Source: Nymphaea colorata (lineage: Eukaryota; Streptophyta; Magnoliopsida; Nymphaeales; Nymphaeaceae). Taken from it: DNA of 64,000 nt. The position numbers and the translations under genes were made by a program. Positions within the stretch are counted from its first letter, which is position 1, and each line of letters opens with the position of its first letter. The DNA lies in the NCBI RefSeq assembly GCF_008831285.2, contig NC_045140.1:5559528-5623527 (forward strand). Reading direction: 5' to 3'. Shown here piece by piece: positions 37,561 through 47,716 of this stretch. The notes under the pieces are model-generated. The model saw only the letters and a program-made list of their open reading frames with translations, did not search any database and had not been told where the DNA came from.

Positions 37561-37955
37561 AGGATGTCAACGGATCGGATATATCCTTAATCATATCTGT
37601 TTTTTCCGGTATTCACATATTTGGGATTGGATTTGAATTCGAATAAAGAAAAGCCATATCTGAATCCGAATCAGAAATCAGATTTTACAATTTGAATCCG
37701 ATCCGAATTTGATTTCTATATTTATATCCAAATTCAAATTTTGAAACCGATTTTGCCAATTTTAAAAATTTAATAGCATTAAATGTAGGATATTTGTCTA
37801 AAAATGAATATGATTGGATTCCGATCGGATATTTATGTATATCCAAATCTGTTATCTAATCTGATTTCTTAATCGAATATTATTTTTTTTTCATATCCGA
37901 CTTTTATATCGGATCGGTCGAATATCCAATTGAAATCGGATATATTGACATCCCC
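37561..37955. mobile_element. MITE, GGATGTCA family, best-kept copy
   Basis: The left end is AGGATGTCAACGG and the right end ATATTGACATCCCC; GGATGTCAA and TTGACATCC are inverted repeats of nine bases. The interior is dense in GGATCGGATAT, CCGATCGGATAT and TATCCAAAT words in both orientations. No coding frame. The target duplication is unclear. Other decayed members are at 820, 2110, 10340, 46560 and 57890. Confidence 0.6.
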
Positions 37956-38213
37956 ACTTCCCAGTGGTTAATTTCATAGGAATCACTTCTACCTGGTTCT
38001 ATCCCTCTAAGGAATACTTGGCTAATATTTCAATAAAATTACATCGTTTGGAGGATGGAGTACAATGACAGTCCAATCTCACTTTTTTATTACTGACTGA
38101 CAAAACAAAGAGCAGACATTCTTCACCAACTTAAAAAAAACAAAGCCCGTGATCACTCATGCTAGAATGAGTCCAATTTTGGATCACGGGCCATAACATT
38201 CCAGTACAATGGC
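37956..38213. promoter_or_regulatory. LTP gene upstream region with bulged hairpin
   Basis: GCCCGTGATCACTCAT at 38145–38160 can pair with ATGAGT (38167–38172) and GATCACGGGC (38182–38191), giving a 16-bp stem with a nine-base bulge, ending about 22 bp before the TATA-like site. Confidence 0.5.
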
Positions 38214-38220
38214 TATTTAA
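38214..38220 (+). promoter_or_regulatory. TATA-like box of LTP gene
   Basis: TATTTAA, 71 bp upstream of the start codon; it predicts a leader of about 40 nt. Confidence 0.55.
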
Positions 38221-38284
38221 AACCCATGATTGGTGCGAACTTATCGATCATAAGTCGCAAAATTGAAGGCAAATTAGAGGGGCA

Positions 38285-38608
38285 ATGGAGATGAAGCTGA
38301 GGTTGGCGATGGTTTCAGTGACCATGGCAATTCTGGTCCTCAGTTCATGCATGGCTTCAGCTCGTAGCCAAAGCCTGTGCAACATGACCGAGGATGGGTT
38401 GCTGGCCTGCAAGCCGTCTGTGACCGCCAATGGATGTCAGCCGCCGGCGGCTCCGTCGGCGGCGTGCTGCGCAGCCATAGCTGCAGCTGACTTGCCTTGC
38501 CTTTGCTCTTACAGGAACTCCATGATCTTGCCTGCTCTCGGAATTGACCCTGATCTTGCTATGCAACTCCCAGGGAAGTGTGGAATCCCGGTGCCAAATC
38601 CTTGCTAA
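38285..38608 (+). CDS. DIR1-like non-specific lipid transfer protein
   Basis: Intronless, 107 aa. The start at 38285 gives MEMKLRL followed by a hydrophobic stretch to about residue 27 (SCMASA), a secretion signal; the mature apoplastic protein begins near SQSLCNM. The eight-cysteine framework of the family is present in the DIR1 arrangement: SLCNM, LLACKPSV, AACCAAI, PCLCSY, GKCGI and the terminal NPC. LPCLCSYRNS and GIDPDLAMQLPGKCG match DIR1, a carrier in systemic acquired resistance. There is an additional, ninth cysteine (NGCQPP) between the second and the CC pair. A ProX ending (PVPNPC) is usual. A possible polyadenylation signal AATAAA lies at 38650. Family assignment is firm; a resistance role is inference. 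Confidence 0.92.
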   Translation: MEMKLRLAMVSVTMAILVLSSCMASARSQSLCNMTEDGLLACKPSVTANGCQPPAAPSAACCAAIAAADLPCLCSYRNSMILPALGIDPDLAMQLPGKCGIPVPNPC

Positions 38609-39630
38609 GATGCCCAAGTAAATGTGCTAAGTGATCCAATGAATCCAAAAATAAAAATTTGTATGTTCATCGCATTATAGATCCAATGCACGCCGAAACT
38701 TTCCTTGTTTTTTCTCTTTAGTTGTTCAATCTAATGGGCCAAAATTCTGAGAGCATAAGAACATCTTCATTAATATCGATTGATCTTTACATGTTATGTG
38801 TGGGTTTAGCACTGGAAACACTTAGTGCCTCAGTTTATCAATGACTAGTTATAAATTGAATTTGTTTATAACAAAATGGAAATGTAAAAGATACCCAATG
38901 TCGGCCATTACAATTTTTTTTTATCAATTTAAAATAAAAGAAGAACCATTTATCCAAATAATTATTTGACATCGGAGACATTTTCTTCAAGCTGCAGTAA
39001 GTACCCGGTAGTCATTGTTCTCATAAGCGCGTAAAAATATATATTCGATTGTAAATTGTTCAATCAACTTGATTTTTTGTTTGTAAGGTGTGAATATATA
39101 TATATATACATATATATATTTGAATTACATTTTGAATTTATTATTTATAATTTATAATAATTAGTTAGTTCGGTTCCGTGAGCTGTTATGGACACTTACT
39201 ATTTTTGAGGTGCCACGTCATCGTTCCGATGGTACCTGATCACGTGGCACCTCTTAGGCCACTCGCTACCTCCATTACATTATTACTAATTATATGATTT
39301 TTTTAATCAAATCATGTTTTTTTTTGTGAAAAAATTGTTTTATATCATTAACTTATATTTTTGTATTATACGGCTGGTTTTTTTCTTTTAGAACGCTTCA
39401 TTAAAAAATTAAGCATCTTTTTTTAGATTATAACAGAGAAATTGAGCCTGAAACTTTTCAAAATTTCCTTTTTTTTTTTTTTTGTAATAAAGAAGAAAAA
39501 CAGAAGAGGCGAGGCTGTCGGGAGACGACCGAACAAAAACGGCTTCGCTCCTTTGGAGCCATCCGTTTGGGGGGCCCTCCTTAAAACGGGCAGCCGATGA
39601 CGTGTCAAGAGTTGATTGGCCGGGGTTCCT
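38609..39630. other. Intergenic; upstream region of SHV3-like gene
   Basis: AT-rich except for a 12-bp inverted repeat carrying ACGT cores at 39207–39253 and a GC-richer promoter-proximal block after 39490. No gene is seen. Confidence 0.5.
39207..39253. repeat. 12-bp inverted repeat with ACGT cores
   Basis: GAGGTGCCACGT at 39207–39218 and ACGTGGCACCTC at 39242–39253 are exact reverse complements, 23 bp apart. Both arms contain GCCACGT, and the right arm sits within CACGTGGC, a perfect G-box/ABRE-type word. Confidence 0.85.
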
Positions 39631-39636
39631 TATAAA
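39631..39636 (+). promoter_or_regulatory. TATA box of SHV3-like gene (probable)
   Basis: TATAAA, followed 25–35 bp on by the start of a probable untranslated first exon that ends at a donor (CTCTAAG then GTGATC) at 39751/39752. Confidence 0.5.
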
Positions 39637-39655
39637 CGTTAGTGGGAGTTAGGCT

Positions 39656-40252
39656 ATGAAATTGGTGGCCGTTGGGGATAGGACGGGGAAGGAGCTGTTG
39701 CAGACCCTCACGTCCAGAAGGAACGGCCTCCGTTTAGTTTCTCCCTCTAAGGTGATCGTAGTATTGTTATTTTCTTTCGTTTTGCTAGATTATGAAATTC
39801 ATTTCTGAAGTTAATTAGCTGAATTGAAGTCATGTTGGTTGTTTAATTTATTATGCGGGAGTTTTAACTCGATTTAATCTTCATTGGTTATCAAGGTGAA
39901 AACGGTTCTTGCTTCTCTATTGCTACCGTTTCACGTTAATTTATTGATAAGTAGTTTTTTTTTTCTTTTCTTTTCCTCAAAATAATATGAAACCTTGATT
40001 TATTTTTCATGGCATAGTTCATGCACCAAGCTTCTGCTTTTGGTAAATTATATGCCATCTGAAAGCTAAAACCTTTTTTCAGTTTTTCTTCTTTGATTGC
40101 TTCTTTGTTCTTTGGTTGGTTTGTCAAGGAATTACGTTATTGGTTTCAGAAGAGGAGCATGATTCCTTTTTGGTGGTATTTGGATTAAACGATTTGTGGA
40201 ATTTCCAGGTCGAGGGATCTGCATGGGGAAAATGGAGCGATACTTGATCCTG
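39656..40252 (+). promoter_or_regulatory. Probable 5' leader intron and overlapping uORF
   Basis: If the donor at 39752 joins the acceptor TTTCCAG at 40202–40208, the leader is spliced, as is common for this family. An ATG at 39656 then opens a 44-codon frame (MKLVAVGDRTGK…, ending …GKWSDT) that runs across the junction and stops at 40245–40247, about 25 nt beyond the main ATG at 40223 in a different frame. Translation of it would lower initiation at the main ATG. Whether the transcript begins before 39656 is uncertain. Confidence 0.35.
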
Positions 40253-43200
40253 GCGCTGTTTATGTTCCAACTTGCAGTGGCTCAGCAATCTTCGCAGCAG
40301 TGGAAGACATTGAGCGGTACCATTTCTGCGGCTCATGGATTTCGGCACACCTTCTTTCCTATGCATCTTCTGATATCAAAACTTAAACAGTGACAAAAAA
40401 AGAAAGCTACCCACCAGCTTAGAAAAAGTCATTTTTGGATCTTGTTTTAGAATGATCTGCTTGCTATTCTTGTATATGTAAAATTTTAGCCTGCGGCTTG
40501 CTCTATTGGATCATTTTCCAAGCAGCCTGATGTTCATGAATTGTGATATATTGATCTACTCAGACATCAAATTTCAAGTCACATAATAAATTGAAAATGG
40601 TGACAAATAAATCAAAATATAGACATTCATACAGTTGCACCAAGCATTGATTTGTTTCTTGTCTATGTTTTGTCAATATTATCAAAGGTGTCAACATGAT
40701 TTCGTAAACAATATAGGAAACGTTTGTCCCATTTTTGTGAAGTTTAGTGGATATTTTTCTTTTTGCTGCAGGTGATACGCCAGCAGTAATAGCGCGAGGT
40801 GGATACTCGGGGCTGTTCCCAGACTCTAGTGATCTTTCATATGACTTTGCATCAGCAATCAGCTTGCCCGGTGCTATTCTTTTCTGTGACCTGCAACTCA
40901 CAAAGGACAACGTCGGCATATGCCAAGGTGATTTGAGACTGGACAACTCTACAAACATTGCCACGGTTTATCCAAAGGGTGATAACACCTACACTGTCAA
41001 TGGAAACAAGCTTCACGGCTGGTTCACGAATGACTTCACAACAAAGCAGCTGTTCAGCAAGGTCACCTGTAAGTGACAGTTTTCTGTCTCTTTATCTGGA
41101 TAATTTCAAAACCGAAGACTGTAAAAATCATCATAGCTTAGTTGGTTCAACCAGCTTTTATGAAATTTATGTTGTTTACTTTGATTTAGTTTAGATAAGC
41201 ATGTGTTAGTTTTGGGAAAAACTGTAAGTTTCTTTGCTGTGTATAAACAGTGACCCAGAGCATTTTCACGCGTCCCAGCGTCTTCGACAATTCGGTACCG
41301 ATGCTTACTCTTCAGGATGTTGGAGGGCGCAGAGTACGTCTCTGGGTTAATGTCCAGGTGTGCTTCATCTCTAATAGTCAGGGGCTTTACTATAATTTCA
41401 TGGCATTTCTCTTGGTATTCCATGATCAAGTGTCAATTAGTTCATAACTTTTCATGTCTAAGTTGATCTCCACTTACAGAAATTTTGTTCTATTGCAGTA
41501 TGACTCATTCTTTAAGCAGCAGAATCTAAGTGCAGCAACATATATTCAGAGTGCAACTATGAGCATGGTTATTGATTTTATCTCCTCCCCAGAGGTTGCT
41601 TTTCTCCAAAATATCAAAGGATTAGTACCAGCAGGAAAAACAAAGCTGATTTTTCGGTTTATGGAGGCAGATGATGTGGAACCTACAACCAATAAAACAT
41701 ATGGTTCAATCTTGGCTGACCTTTCGTCTGTCAAAGCATTCGCGTCTGGAATTCTTGTTCCTAAGAGCTACATATGGCCTGTTAAGGATGGGTATCTGCA
41801 GCCTGCCACTTCTCTTGTAAATGATGCTCACAAAGTGGGGCTGGCAGTTTATGCATACGGGTTTGCAAATGATGCTCCTGCTAGCTATAACTACAGTTAT
41901 GATCCCATAAGAGAGTACGTGCAATTTGTAAGCAATGGAGATTTCTCTGTAGATGGTGTGCTTACTGACTTTCCTTCAACAGCATCCGAGGCAATTGGTG
42001 AGACTTCTCAGCTCATTCCTAGTTTTCTATGTTTCATGAGAATGGTTACATAATGTTACACTAATGCTTCATATCCTTCTAACTTAAAATCAATAGTCAG
42101 GTCCTCTAACCTTCTGATCTTCTATTTTTACCATTATAGGTTGCATTGGCGTTAACAACACAGCAACTGAAAGTGGTGAGTTTCTTACTTTCTATATGAG
42201 CTATTTTTTTATGTGCATGTTTGCACTTACAGTGCATATGTGCAGCAATGAGGAGGTTGACGAAGTGTTTGAACGCATATAACTGAGCAAGTGATGGACA
42301 TTCTAACTTGACAATTTACATCCAATGGCTTGCAGAAAAACCTCTGGTTATAACACATAATGGTGCAAGTGGAGTCTTTGCTGGCTGCACAGATCTTGCC
42401 TATGAGCAAGCTGTGAAAGATGGTGCTGATGTGATTGATTGTGCCGTGCAAATGACAAAAGATGGTATACCGGTTTGCCTGAGGAACATAGATCTCATGG
42501 TTGGCACAACAGCAATGAATGCATTCGCGTCACGCGCTCGATCAATCCCACAGATCCAAGAAAGTAGAGGCATTTTCTCAATTGATCTCACCTGGGCTGA
42601 GATTCAGACCCTGTCAGGCACGTATCCTAAAAACCGCATTATAAACAGTCCCTTCCTCACTAAGTTTATCGTTGTCTTTATGAAGTAAGATTAGAACTAG
42701 CTAACTAAAGCATAGAAATATACTGTCAATCGTCAAGCCTTACTTTCTAGCTCACCTACTGACGTAACAAATTCCAAATAATTGAATCCAGTTTTTTTGG
42801 CCCAAAAATTTCTGATAATAATACTGACACCCAAATGGTGAAAAGTTTAATATCTGGGGCAGGGTTCCCCGCATAAACCTGTAAAATTCTGCTTAGCTTC
42901 AGCTTGGCAATTAAAAGGAAGAAAAACTGGTTCATTTTATTGTTTGTTATCTATTTCCAGTGTCCTTATTCACCTATACTCTTTCAGCAGCTTTACTATT
43001 AAGTTAAGGATTTTCATATTTTATAAAATTATCACAAAATACAAATTATGAGCAACATCTGTTGGGATTAATATTTGGTGTGTCTTTACAATGTGTTTGT
43101 AATAATTCTGCTGCATGGGTAATAAGAATGTTTGTATAAAGTTCACCTCCATATGGGCAGCTTTGCATGATTTTTTTTTTGCCTTTCATATTGTGGTGGA

Positions 43201-45040
43201 ACTTATGCTTTTCTCCTTCCAAATTTGTTAAATCCAACAAAATGTTTTAGTAACATTTAGTCTTTCTGACTTGCAGCTGTGTTAAGCAGCCAGATTGAAA
43301 CAGAAACAGGTTTAAGGAGAAACCCAGCGTACAAGAACCAAGGAAAGTTTATGACATTGGCTGATTTCCTCGCTTTTGCAAAGGAAAAGTCAGTTTCTGG
43401 TGTCCTCCTTGACATTCAGGTGAGCACGTAGCTTGGGGCATTCTCTATTTACAATATCTTCTATGACTAAACATTGTCTATGTAGAAAATCGCATCTTTT
43501 ACAAGTAAGAAATAATTTCTTTTCAGAAGAATGAAGAAATGATAAAGAACTCTTGGATTTAACTTAAGAAGCCTAGAAGCTTGGCCGGTTTAACGCCTAA
43601 GGCCCATTTACAAACTGCACTAGACTGGGTCAATCTCTCAATCTAGAAATCGGGGTGCCCCTGAGGACCTGTCCCGGTTGCAGGAGTTTTGGCAGGATGG
43701 TGACATTTACGGCCTGGCCTAATCATTATTAGCTAAGTTAAACAATTAATGCCATATTAGGAGCCAATCTCAACTCAACTTGATCAGGCTTGAACTGTGA
43801 AAATGTGCTGTTTGAAGAACTCAGGTTATCCAGCAGTCTGGAAGCCGTTTCTTGTTTGCATTAGCATTTCAGTAACTTAACCCACTCTCGAAGGGTTCTA
43901 GTTTCTTTGCATAATGGCAGTTAAATATCCCTAAATTGAGTTACTCCATATAAATCTGTTTACTTTATTTGCCCTTTTGTTCAATATCTTGTTACTGACT
44001 AATTTGGTGATGTGCAGAATGCAGTTTTCCTGGCCAATAATGGATTTGACATATCAGATGCAGTTATCAGTGCCTTGAGCAATGCCAGTTATGACAAGCA
44101 AACTGCACAAAAAGTCTTCATACAATCAGATGATAGCTCTGTACTTAAAAAGTTTAAGCAGCAAACAAGTTACAAAGGAGTATACAACATTGAAAAAGTA
44201 ATCAGTGATGCAAGCACACCTGCTTTAGATGATATTAAGCAGTTTGCAGAGGCAGTTAACGTTGCCAGACCCTCACTGGTGATAAGCTCAGCCTTCTTCG
44301 TTACAGGCTTTACTGATGTAGTAGAAAAAATGCATGCAAAGAACATCTCTGTTTATGTCTCCGTACTTCGAAATGAGTACGTGAGTTTGGCCTTTGATTT
44401 TCTCTCTGATCCATCGGTTGAGCTTGCAACTTTTGCTCGAGAACTGAAAGTTGATGGCCTCGTAACTGAATTTCCTGCAACTGCGAGCAATTACTTGAGT
44501 AAGTCTACAGAACTTGTAGATAATGGGTTCCTCGTTGAAATTGTGATTTAACAGATCAAATGCTTTTCTTATATGTAGTGGATGTGCATAGGCGATGATA
44601 TAGGATTCATTTGGATGTATCAAAGTTCTTTACTTTCACATTTCTGGTTCACAAATATCATATCCTAACAAATCCTATTATAATTGTTTGGAATTTCAAG
44701 TTACCTGTGGAACTAAAACATCTGCTTAAATTATGCAGGGAGTGGATGTTTCAAGCCTGACAAGAACACACAATACACCATCTTATCCATCCAGCCAAAT
44801 AATCTTCTTTCAAGTGTTTCAGCTTCCGATGGCTTGCCACCAGCAGAAGCACCAGCTCCAGTCCTCAGCGTATCTGATGTCAGTGAACCACCCCTGCCAC
44901 CAGTGTCGATCGTGTCTCACGAATCACCAGCCGCTGCTCCAGAAAAATCTTCTCTCCCCAGTGGCCATCCAGCATTTGGAGTGAACATAGTGCTATCTCT
45001 AATTATGATGGCACTCAGTATTGTTTCACTGAATATATAA
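40223..45040 (+). CDS. SHV3-like GPI-anchored glycerophosphodiester phosphodiesterase-like protein
   Basis: Nine coding exons: 40223–40316, 40772–41068, 41251–41357, 41499–41997, 42140–42175, 42336–42617, 43277–43419, 44018–44498, 44739–45040; 746 aa (Arabidopsis SHV3 is about 756). An N-terminal signal peptide (LILALFMFQLAVAQ) leads into two tandem GDPD-like domains. The first opens VIARGGYSGLFPDSS, lacking the catalytic His as is usual in the family; the second opens ITHNGASGVFAGCTDLAY. The C-terminus is Pro/Ala/Ser-rich, then hydrophobic (VNIVLSLIMMALSIVSLNI), a GPI signal. SHV3/SVL proteins act at the plasma membrane and wall in cellulose organisation and root-hair growth. The intron after 42617 must start with GC: any nearby GT donor breaks the frame. 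Otherwise intact. Confidence 0.94.
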
Positions 45041-46799
45041 ATTGGTTTTGAGTTGTTCCCATTGATATTTTTTCCTCCCTGGAATTGTAATACTTCTATC
45101 TTATAGATTAAAAAAGAAAGTGAGTGAGAGAGAGTGACAGACTTGTTGATCGAGGCTTGTTAAAATAGCTCGATACATTTACTTTGCTTGAGCAATTAAA
45201 TCAGGCCAAGATTCTCAAAAGTCTTTCTTGTTTTGTGCCCGAATTGATTCTTCACTTTCATGGCATCAATACAAATAAGAGGTACAAGTGGCAGCGACAT
45301 CGTGTGGCTCATGCTGTGAACCTTTTTCTCATAATTAATGTGAAGTGACAGATACAAAAGCATCTGCATGACTCTTGCACTGGTACTGTTATTATGTTAT
45401 TACAGTAGTTAGGAATTGGATGGATGAAGCCCCATTGAGAATGTTACTAGTTGTTTGACGTCAACATCCTTCAAGAAAGCAAACGATCAGTCAAGTAGGA
45501 AGTGTATATGATCTCTGTGAATACTGGTTTGGACATCTCTGCCTAAATAACTTGGAACTCTCTGAACTAGTGAAGTTTAGAAAAGAGGAAGTGAATGTCG
45601 GATCAAACTTTCGATTTGTTTACCAGAATGGGCTTTCCTGTCTATGGCAATTCCAACCAGACCTAGGTCCAACCAGACCTAGGCCTGGGCATCGGCCCTA
45701 GTCGGCTAGGGTACCTATTGGGCAGGGTACCGGGTGCCCGACCTGGTGTCCAGCCTTAACAAGGAAAGAGATCAAGTCAAATGAAGAGTTGGTAAACAAG
45801 CTTAAACATGTAGAGCTTGTCTTTCAAGCTCGAGATGACCATATACTGCTCGACTTGAGCTTGAGCCCGAGCAATATATGAGTTTAGTTGAGTCGAGCAT
45901 ACCAAGCTCGAGCTCGACTCAGCTCTTGTACATCCCTACCAGTACTGGCATCGAAAAGTCAGTTCTGGTTCTAAATTCATTTGGGTCTAGCAAAGGTCCA
46001 TCTCTTTGGCAAGCTTTCACTGTACTTAGTGCACTAAGAACAGTAGTTATCACAAATGCGCTTACAATTTCCTTGCCGCTTCGCTAATTGACCAGAATTT
46101 TCATCTAGACTTTTGTTTCCTTTTTCCTGCAAGAACTTGAATGAATTACGCATAAGGGGTTTAGCAAACATATATCTAAATCTGAACTAGGCTAATTGGA
46201 CTAGAATATGAGCTTGTATTAGAGATAAAAAAAAAAAAAAAAGCAAGAGAAGGCACATGGCTGTTCACTTCATTGGGGTGAGTTTGAAGGTGAGCTCAGT
46301 TGAAGTGCTTCATGAAACTGCGTTCGAATTGGCCACTGCCATTTACATCAAGATTCAAAGAAAAGGTTTTTCTTGGTATTGACCTACACAGAATTAGTGA
46401 GAGATGAATACCCAGTTTTCGATTTTTTTTTTCCGAAAATAAAAGATAGAAATATATTTTTTTTTCTATTTTAACATTTTTCATTCCTAAAATGTGTGAT
46501 TGTGAATCACTGTATAAATCAGGGAGACCGATTTAGGGAGTTCAACTAAAGTAAGAATTCAGCTAGAAATGTAAATGGATCGGAGAAATCTAATTCTGAA
46601 ACAATTTAGACTATTCATGGCAAAGCAATCTGGATCTCATTATGAATTAAAATCAAATTAAGTGTGCACTTTTATGACTGAATCCAAATATGAGTCTGAT
46701 ATCCACTGAGATCTGATAAAGGTCTGAGCCAGTTACATATATTATACAAATACGAAAATCATATGCTAGGGGTATCCGGCTTCAGTAGAAAAGGAGGTC
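45041..46799. other. 3' flank and repeat-rich intergenic DNA
   Basis: A tandemly repeated CCAACCAGACCTAGG (about 45654–45685) and a GGGTACC/GGGCAGGGTACC patch precede a GAGCTCG-rich fragment (45770–45935) ending TTGTACATCCCTA. Decayed GGATGTCA-family sequence lies near 46560–46700. No gene is seen. Confidence 0.5.
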
Positions 46800-47040
46800 A
46801 AAATGGGTGGCCAAATCTCAATGTAGTAATAACTGGTCGGCCTGAGAGTCACACTCACGGCACATCTTTAGTTTGATTCTTCTTGATGCTACTTTTCTAG
46901 ACTGCAAATGGTGGCAGTATGATACTCGAGTTAAAGAATGAACGATAGCCACCCAAGAGCCAAAGCAACTCTGAATCCTAAGGGTGCGGGGAAGGAGGGT
47001 GGCCTCACCTCTGGCTAACCGCCATCCATTGATTAAGTTA
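46800..47040 (+). repeat. tRNA-like SINE candidate
   Basis: GTAATAACTGGTCGG (46826–46840) resembles a pol III A box, and AGTTTGATTCTT (46870–46881) a B box, at the spacing of a tRNA-derived SINE head. No tail or target duplication was pinned down. Confidence 0.3.
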
Positions 47041-47529
47041 TATTAAATTAAAGCAATCATCTCAAATGTTTGAATTTGAAGCATACATTTAGCTATCCTC
47101 AAAATAGATAAAATGAAAGCCACTTAATGTAATATGGTAAAATGACTTCCGTGGTCCTTTAGATTATCATATTACAACAGTTCGGTAGTTTAATTTTGTT
47201 TTTATTTTTCCCATTTCCTAAGAAAGAAAAATGAAAAAAACAAGATTATACTTATTTATTAAAATTAATAAATAAATAAAACTGCCACCTCACCGAGTTA
47301 TGAAAAAAAATTAAAATGTACCATACAAATTTTACAAAAGCTTTTACTTGGCCTGTGCGATAGTTTTTGAAATTAAAAAAGGGAGGTTAATTTCAACTTG
47401 GTATTATACTCTCAAATGGTGCTTAGTCAAGAGACTAAATCGCTTGACCAACATGCTAACCCTAAGCAAATCCTCTTGTCTTCAAGGTGTATATGTTTTG
47501 GCTATGGAGAGAGAGAGAGAGAGAGGGCC

Positions 47530-47716
47530 GAAGGTACTCCATTCCCTTACCTCCGGGTTTTAGACTGCTTCGGCATTAGCGGTGGCAATAGTATACCCTT
47601 CAAATTGGATATCGCACCTCATCACTTAAAATGTTGTTACATAATGCCCTTAAGAATCGAACTAGCGACATGCAACAATAGGACCTTAACTCAACCAGCC
47701 ATCTCGATGCCACTTA
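47530..47716 (-). repeat. tRNA-derived SINE candidate
   Basis: On the minus strand ATGGCTGGTTGAG (47702–47690) matches an A box and AGTTCGATTCTT (47663–47652) a B box at tRNA-like spacing, followed by an unrelated body that ends near the GA/CT tract at 47505–47526. No tRNA cloverleaf forms, so it is not a tRNA gene. Target duplication not found. Confidence 0.45.
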
